A DNA stretch of 64,000 nt from Monodelphis domestica (Eukaryota > Chordata > Mammalia > Didelphimorphia > Didelphidae): NCBI RefSeq assembly GCF_027887165.1, contig NC_077232.1:15945755-16009754 (forward strand). Direction: 5' to 3'. Within the stretch, counting starts at the first letter, position 1. Each line of letters starts with the position of its first letter. The notes beneath the pieces were generated by a model. It did no database searches. It had not been told where the DNA came from and saw only the letters and a program-made list of their open reading frames with translations. Shown here in pieces: positions 58,401 to 64,000 of this stretch. A program made the translations under genes and the position numbers.

Positions 58401-61400
58401 GTATATTGTGATGAGAATTTATTTAGCTTTCATTAAAAACAGGTTTCAGGTAAGAGAAAGGGTTTGTCCACTTTTACCCTGTCCCCTTTAAGAGGCCTAG
58501 GATAAAGGACATTCAGTTGGGGAGTTCTGGGTCCAACCTCTCTGACTTGTTTTGGAGAGAGTTGGGGGCTGGGTCATTCTCTGATAGAAAAGAAGATTTG
58601 TTTGTTATTTGTGGTAGTTTGATTTGAGATTTGAGATTCATACTGAGCTAAGAGAATGTTTACTGAGAGCTTTTCCCTGCTTCACCAGAGGGGGCGCTGA
58701 AGAGCAATCTTGTGTGACCTGACAGAGACTTGGACCATTGGAGAGAAGACAGAAAGAGGAGCTTCATCAGCTTCTCTGTGAAGTGAAACTGACAGTTCCA
58801 CTTGAAAGTTTGATTTAATATATTATTTTAAGGAGGCTTTAGAAGATAAAGAATCCAAATCAATTTAAGATTTTAAAATTTCACTTAGGATAAGATAGTA
58901 ATTTAGAATTTCATTTTTATTCAGAGAGTATAGTTAAGTCAGGTCTGTTTTCAGACAAGAAGAAACTCCCCGAGGAGTTAGTTTGGAGGAGGGGGATTAA
59001 TTTTGATATATTAGCATGAGATTTGAACTTTACACATAACATAACGTTAATATATCCTCTCCTAGTTTCAACTCTTGTTTTCCTTTTTATACCTCTCCTC
59101 CATAATGAATTCAAGTCATATTAGACTGCACATGGCCTCAATCCACCATCTATATACCATTTCAATATGTCAGCTTTAGCAGCTTCAGTTTGATCATAAC
59201 AGTGCCCAAAGGACTTGCACTACACTTTTGGGGCATGATTGTAAAACAAAACCTGAGCTTTAAAGACAATGAAAAGATGCAACCAATGTACCAAGAGCTC
59301 TTTAATCTGGGACGTGAACAAGACAGGTGAGATACTCAGTAGGATGCTGGGCGCTTGGTCCCATTGGGACTCTGGTTTGTGTGTTTTTTCTTATTGCACC
59401 TAGCTGTGAATGTGCATCATTCCCAAGGTGAAAGTGAAATTGAAGTTACTATTAAAATGATCCAAATATTTGATTTTGGTGAAAATTAAATTCATGAATG
59501 TTAAAGATTGTATGTCTGTGTCTGTATATCCAAACATTCATATATACATTATATACATATATTTTAACTATTACCTCTGTGTTTATGTATATATATATAC
59601 CAACCCTTCCCCTTATGCATATACTCATGAATATCAACTCTTCCCCAAATCCCCAACTGGAAGTAGAGAAAGAAACACCTTGCACAGAAGGCCTGTGTTG
59701 TTGGGACGCAGGTTGCCTTCTGTCTCCAGGGAACAAAGGGGAAGAATACATTTCAGAAATAGATTCATTATCTATACTCACAAATGCTGTTCCCCAGAAT
59801 ACGTAGCCAGTGTACACCAGAAAATGTCTTCTACCATTAATATCTTTAGGAAACAAAACAAAGAGCATGCCTAGACTGAAATTCATGAAGGCAATCATGA
59901 TCTGGACAGTCTGGAAGAGAAAGAGATTCAAATGAGAAAAGAGAAAAATGACTGATCCTCTTCTCTCTGAACATGGAGCTAATGCAGTAGAGGGTTAATT
60001 GAAAATTATTATTTAATTGAATTATTGACTGGTATTTCAAATAAAAGAAATTAGAATTGACTCTCAACCCCACCACTTATAACCTCTATAATCATGATCA
60101 AGTTTTTTTGTCTTTCTGGGATTCAGTTCCTTCATTCGTGAATTGAAGGGGCTGGGCCAGAAGATCTCTAAGATGTCTTGTTGCTCTAAAATCCAATAAT
60201 CATGAATTCATAAAAGGCAGAGACATCATATAGAGAGCTCAGTGAATAGAGAGCTCTGTAAAGGTCAGGAAAAACTGCTTTCAGAGCCCACCTCATACAT
60301 ATAAGGATGGAGGGCTGTATAGACACTTGATTTAACTTCCTAATATACCTGGAAATTTCCTAAGATCATGAATGAAAGAATTGTCATACTTGTATTTATA
60401 ATGATTTTTAAAAGCTCACTACTAAAATGGAATCAGAGGACCAGAATAAAAAACTAATCAATTCAAAAATTAAAATTTAATAAATGTAATTATATTCACC
60501 CAAATAACACATATAGTGACTGTTGTTGCATCATACTCAACTCTTTTTGACCCTATTTGGAATTTTCTTAACAATGATATTGGAGTGATTCCTCATTTAT
60601 TTCTCCAGGTCATTCATTTTACAGCTAAGGAAACTGAGAAAAGCAGGGTTAAATGACTTGCCAAGGGTCACTGAGGTAGTAAATATTGGAGGCTGGATTT
60701 GAATTTAGGAATATGAGAATTCGTAACTTCAGGCCCAGTACTCTAAACACTGAGATTCCCAGCTGCTCCAAATGCATATAGAACATTTGACAAATTCTAA
60801 AGCTTTTACAAAGTAGAGTCTTTACTCTTAGTAAGGAAAATATCAGAGGCAATGTTGCATGGTAGAAAAAGATCAGGTCTGAGTCATAGTGACCTGGATT
60901 AAAGTTCTGCTTCTGATACAAAGGGACTATGACATGCTGAACATGTCATTTACTCTCTCTGTGCCTCAGCTTCCTCATCTGTAAAAGAAGAGCAATGGAC
61001 TCTATTATGCCAAAGATTTTCCCAAAATTCATCATATTATAATTCTTTGATTACTTCTCTTTTGTACACTGTCAGTATTATCCTAGGCAAGTGACCTAGA
61101 CTCAAAGAATTTCCCCCAACTCCCTAAACTATGTGAACAGTTTAATTTTGGCAAAGCAGGTTTTCTCTTTAAGATCACCTTACACCACTTAATCACATGT
61201 TCCATCCCAAACCAAGGGAAAGACATCTCGTGGGCCACCATGGAGGCTTTCACGGTGAGTTGCAGAAAGTTAATGCTATCTAGAAAACTGATGTGATTCT
61301 GTATTCCTGGGATAGCCATCCTCTATAGGACATCCCTAAAAGCCAATTTTCCCTTTCCCCATTCTTCCATGAAGAGGATAAACAAAATCAGCACTTAATG

Positions 61401-63200
61401 TAACAGCTGTAAAAGGTTAATTCTATTTCCATTACAGCTATAGCTTGATTGAAATTAATGTTTTGGTCTTCTATGATCCCAACAAATTGATATCTTAATG
61501 GTTGTGATGGAATAAACTCTAAATGACACAAGAAAATCAATCACTAAATTTCTGCATGTGTATTTACACATCAGAAATTGGAAAATGCTAAAAAACAGTA
61601 CTTGATTCATTATTTTATTGATTGAGATTGAAGAAATCAATGTAGAAAATCATGATTAAAATAATAAAGATAATAATGATGATCAAAACTAAAATTGTGT
61701 CATGCTGACATTTTCCCCAGAACACCAGATCTTCAACCTACACCAAAACACAATCATCCATGATCCAAGGACAGATAATAGAGACAAAAAGACCTCAGAA
61801 ATTGGGTTCATGTATACCTGTGGAACATGAAGGAAACATTCACCTCACTGAAATGCTGAGGGATGAGAAATTCCCTTTTTTCCCTCCCTCAAAGCAGTCT
61901 TCCATCTTAGTCAACTATGATGCCTTCTCAGAGGAGATGTTGGGGCAAGAAGGGGAACCAGAGACTTCCCTAGGAAATCCTACTCTAATGAACTCCCCAG
62001 AGGGAGTAGAACATGGCAGAATCTCCAATACATTGTTATGGTGGTTCCCATTCCTCCTCATAATCATAGCCAAACTGAAGATCTCATTTAGCTCCTTCCT
62101 TTCCCATGCCTCCCCTACACCTGTCCAAGCTAAAAGCCTTCTAGCATGAGCCCTAGATATGGAACCCCACACTGAGTTCTCCTTAAGTTTCATTTCAGTA
62201 CTGATTTAGAGCAGGACATTCAGGAAACAGATGGAAATATCCCTCTCTGACACCAAATAGGTATTTCCTGGGTGCCTCGTCCAAGTCTAACCCATCCAGA
62301 AAGCTGCTGAGTCACTTAAAGGTCACGATGCTGAGGCAGCCAATAGCTGGAATGGAAATAGCCCAAAATTTTGAGAAGAGAGTCAGGGATTCACATTTGT
62401 GCACTGTTCTTGAGTCCCATCTACGTGAGTTATTGTACCTCTTTAACTGACTCATATGCAAAAGGCGGAAGACTTTTCACATGATGCAACATGGATTTGT
62501 AGTCAAGGATTTTGGTTCAAAATGGAGGTTTGCTACATCTTCATTCTGTAACCTTGGGTGAGCCACTGAACCCATCAGAACTTCAGTTTCCTCAATTGTA
62601 TAATGAGGGAAAAGGGTAAATGAGATGACTTTTTGAGGTTCATGCAAGTTCTCACAGTAATCGTAAGGATGATTTTTTCTTTTCCTTCTTTTTTTTAATT
62701 CCATATTGTTCATTTTTAAGTAAATAATCATATAAAACCAAGACAATTATCCAAATAAACAGGTGAAAAATCACGTTTTCATCTGCATTCCAATGCCAAT
62801 AGTTCTTTCTCTGAAGGTGGATAACAATTTTTGTCATACTTAACTTTATGATTTTAAGGTCAATTAATCATTCAACAAACATTTATTACACATATACTGT
62901 ATGTCAGGCTATTCTAATCTCTACCAATATGAAAATAAAAGTAAAATTAATTTCTTCTGTCTCTCAAGCCTCTAAATTGGCAAGTCTCTCACAGTTAAAA
63001 ATACAAATCTGCTCTCCCAGGAATGAGGGACCTGAACTCACCCCCAGTGCCTTGGGATCTCCTTTCAGGAAATATAGCTGCGGTTCTTTCCATTGATGTT
63101 GATATTGTATAGGTTTAGCAACTGGCCCCTGTGAGAAGGATTCAGGGCCTGACTGTGATAAGATTGGAAATACTCCCTTTGAATCATCCTGGGACTCCAT
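52333..63200 (-). CDS. MS4A4-like: MS4A4A-like four-pass membrane protein, copy B (six coding exons)
   Basis: Coding exons in transcript order: 63,200-63,042; 59,910-59,782; 56,158-56,102; 55,555-55,400; 53,976-53,875; 52,476-52,333 (stop included). All junctions are phase 0 with consensus ends, giving 248 aa. The architecture is as in copy A: N-tail 1-53, TM1 and TM2 across exons 3-4, TM3 in exon 5, TM4 in exon 6, proline-rich C-tail. Exon 5 has two more codons than in A, both in loop 2. The loop-2 Cys pair keeps its eight-residue spacing (Cys-REQGSHFS-Cys). By my count about 70% of residues match copy A, far below the 95-98% identity of most neighbouring introns. The frame is whole and the first-exon acceptor is undisturbed. 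Expression and ligand are unknown. Confidence 0.92.
52600..53030. other. Extra ~400 bp in the last intron of copy B, with an ATC/AAC triplet tract
   Basis: Copy A goes from gagaactgactccag straight to ggtgccattgagg, and copy B has this block between. It opens with an imperfect catcaacatcatcaac tract (52,614-52,712), about 140 bp upstream of the exon 7 acceptor in transcript sense. The remainder is not an identified repeat. Confidence 0.65.
53875..53976 (-). CDS. MS4A4-like: MS4A copy B exon 6 (TM4)
   Basis: 34 codons. The membrane part is identical to A (GINVILLILAILEFLVSII), followed by TSCFGCKGLGCDQSE. The cysteine pattern after TM4 differs from A. Confidence 0.92.
55400..55555 (-). CDS. 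MS4A4-like: MS4A copy B exon 5 (TM3 and loop 2)
   Basis: 52 codons between cttttag-type acceptor and CTG|gtgagt. VQSSLAMNVVSSVMAGLGII, then a loop reading THIFLYDCREQGSHFSC that shares little with A apart from the cysteines. Confidence 0.92.
56102..56158 (-). CDS. MS4A4-like: MS4A copy B exon 4 (end of TM2)
   Basis: 19 codons, FIISGFLSIAAEKRATTIM. It differs from A at three residues, including Phe for Ser in the SGSLS motif that most MS4A proteins share. Confidence 0.93.
56392..56556. repeat. (AAAGA)n microsatellite in intron 3 of copy B
   Basis: About 165 bp of aaaga units with some aaag and gaaagg variants. Copy A has only cagaaaaaaatagatgg at the matching point (18,401). On the gene's strand it is a (TTTTC)n tract about 235 bp before the exon 4 acceptor. 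Lysine-rich open frames here are artefacts. Confidence 0.95.
57045..59200 (+). mobile_element. Broken endogenous retrovirus (class I) in intron 3 of copy B
   Basis: A fossil about 2.1 kb long. A segment at about 57,400-57,690 resembles the C-terminal end of a gammaretroviral integrase. A purine-rich stretch precedes what looks like a 3' LTR starting near 58,410 (tgtgatgagaatttatttag) and running to roughly 59,050. No 5' LTR or gag is recognised, and there are several breaks. It is antisense to the MS4A gene. Homology to copy A stops at its left edge and resumes after its right edge. Confidence 0.65.
59782..59910 (-). CDS. MS4A4-like: MS4A copy B exon 3 (TM1, loop 1, start of TM2)
   Basis: 43 codons: TVQIMIAFMNFSLGMLFVLF, loop PKDINGRRHFLV, then YTGYVFWGTAF. 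The loop is basic (Arg-Arg-His), unlike the aromatic, polar loop of copy A. Confidence 0.93.
60518..60770 (+). repeat. MAR1-like CORE-SINE, partner of 23,590-23,836
   Basis: Same element at the same place in intron 2. It shows the duplication is younger than this SINE. Confidence 0.75.
60855..61020 (+). repeat. MIR-like SINE, partner of 24,115-24,300
   Basis: gtgacctggattaaagttct and tgcctcagcttcctcatctg occur at the corresponding position in intron 2. Confidence 0.65.
63042..63200 (-). CDS. MS4A4-like: MS4A copy B exon 2 (start codon, N-tail)
   Basis: 53 codons from MESQDDSKGVFPILSQSGPE to KGDPKALG and a GGG|gtgagt donor. The acceptor ttttcttcttacag is intact. 17 of 53 residues differ from A. 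Confidence 0.9.
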
Positions 63201-63216
63201 GCGATCACTTGAGATG

Positions 63217-64000
63217 CTGTAAGAAGAAAAGAGAAGTCATATGAAACAGGAGATCATTCATTCCTTCCCTCAACCCCATGCAATGTTCACCCCTGAAGGA
63301 AAAAAAAGGTTGATGAGTACAAAGTGATGCAGTCCTCTTCCCTGGTCTGACTACAACTGGATATCACATTTAGGTTGGGATTCTATATCATAGGAAAAGC
63401 AGTAAAAAGGTGATCAGAGAAAAGGGGATATTCAGGAATCAGGGCTTATGAAAGAAATAGGGAATAGTTATCCCTGGAGGAGGTTTAGGTTAATGAAAGG
63501 ATAAAATTGGGCAATGGGTATGAAAGGTCTTGAAAGATACCCAGTGACACGCCAAGGCAAAGGGTCATGTCTTTCACATGGGAAGATAGCAATCCAGACT
63601 GTTTTTAATTGGGGGTATGGGCTTGTGGGTCTAGATCCAAATATACTCTCTATTCCAGTTCTAGATATGACCCACATCTGGAAGGAAGCTGGGTTGTGGT
63701 CATAGATCAGAGCAAAGAGAACTGATTTGAGACTGACTAGTGCTTTGGGAGTATCTGTGCTGAAGGAGAGATACCCACTCTGGCTCAAGTATAGGGTTCT
63801 CCAGAGCCCTTGAACTCCCTCTCCAAAATCAAAGAAAATGTGAGTAAGCTGTAACCTGCTTAACTCACTCCCCCTTGGTAAATATAATTGAACTGAAAGG
63901 TGAGTGAATCCTTACTTAATCCTACTTCTACCTGATCCACATGTCTACACCAGGCTACTCCCTGGCCAGACATCTACCAGAACAGTAGGGTCTGGGCCGC
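63217..64000 (-). other. Upstream flank / intron 1 of MS4A copy B, cut by the window edge
   Basis: Collinear with 30,945-32,004. No non-coding first exon, TATA box or CpG island could be singled out. Confidence 0.5.

Larger units (their letters stand above)
51070..64000. repeat. Segmental duplication, arm B
   Basis: Partner of 11,390-32,060, and it continues past the window. It lacks the 1.85 kb present at 12,145-13,988 of arm A: accataa at 51,905 joins directly to ccagatcactggaggt. It lacks the L1, two SINEs, the hAT and the short L1 tail of arm A. Confidence 0.9.

Noticed and set aside
1-64000. CRISPR arrays, bacterial operons, tRNA or rRNA genes
   Set aside because: No regular spaced repeats or bacterial gene packing. 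tRNA-like boxes occur only as SINE heads.

Overview
The window is nuclear DNA from a mammal, most likely an American opossum (Monodelphis-like marsupial). The main evidence is a dozen copies of one tRNA-headed CORE-type SINE (head near gggcagctgggtagctcagt, body near gtgtgaccctgggcaagtca), marsupial-type L1 3' ends, MAR1-like CORE-SINEs and a short hAT element of the SPIN/Charlie type. The species call rests on recalled repeat families, not on a search.

The host genes are two intact, tandem MS4A genes of MS4A4A type, both on the minus strand. Each can be read as six coding exons with every junction in phase 0 and consensus GT/AG ends. Copy A (14,419-26,468) gives 247 aa and copy B (52,333-63,200) gives 248 aa. 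They lie in two arms of a segmental duplication, about 11.4-32.1 kb and 51.1 kb to beyond the right edge. Exon positions are offset by 36.7-38.0 kb. Intron 4 differs by only about 2.4% between arms, while the proteins are only about 70% identical. The differences concentrate in the two extracellular loops and the two cytoplasmic tails, which is the strongest biological signal here. Fragments of further copies (exon 5 at 34.9-35.05 kb, a 3' flank at 47.7-48.1 kb, and an intron-2-like segment at 10.46-10.83 kb) suggest birth and death of genes in this cluster.

The arms differ by later insertions. Arm A carries an L1 with a complete 1,268-aa ORF2 and no visible ORF1. It is inserted with a perfect 16-bp target duplication in the pyrimidine tract of the first coding exon's splice acceptor. 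Arm A also has two SINEs with perfect target duplications, a hAT element and a short L1 3' end, all with empty or uninterrupted sites in B. Arm B has an expanded AAAGA pentanucleotide tract, an extra ~400 bp in its last intron, and an endogenous-retrovirus remnant where arm A has unrelated intron-3 sequence.

Left of the array (0-11 kb) are old L1 debris, SINEs, a GC-richer stretch with no recognised gene, and an intact 75-codon ORF clearly related to SMIM1 (Vel blood-group protein) at 6,941-7,168, minus strand. Between the arms (32-51 kb) are a broken ERV with paired LTRs, L1 fragments, a solo-LTR-like block, inverted repeats and AT-rich sequence. No rRNA, tRNA gene or CRISPR was seen.
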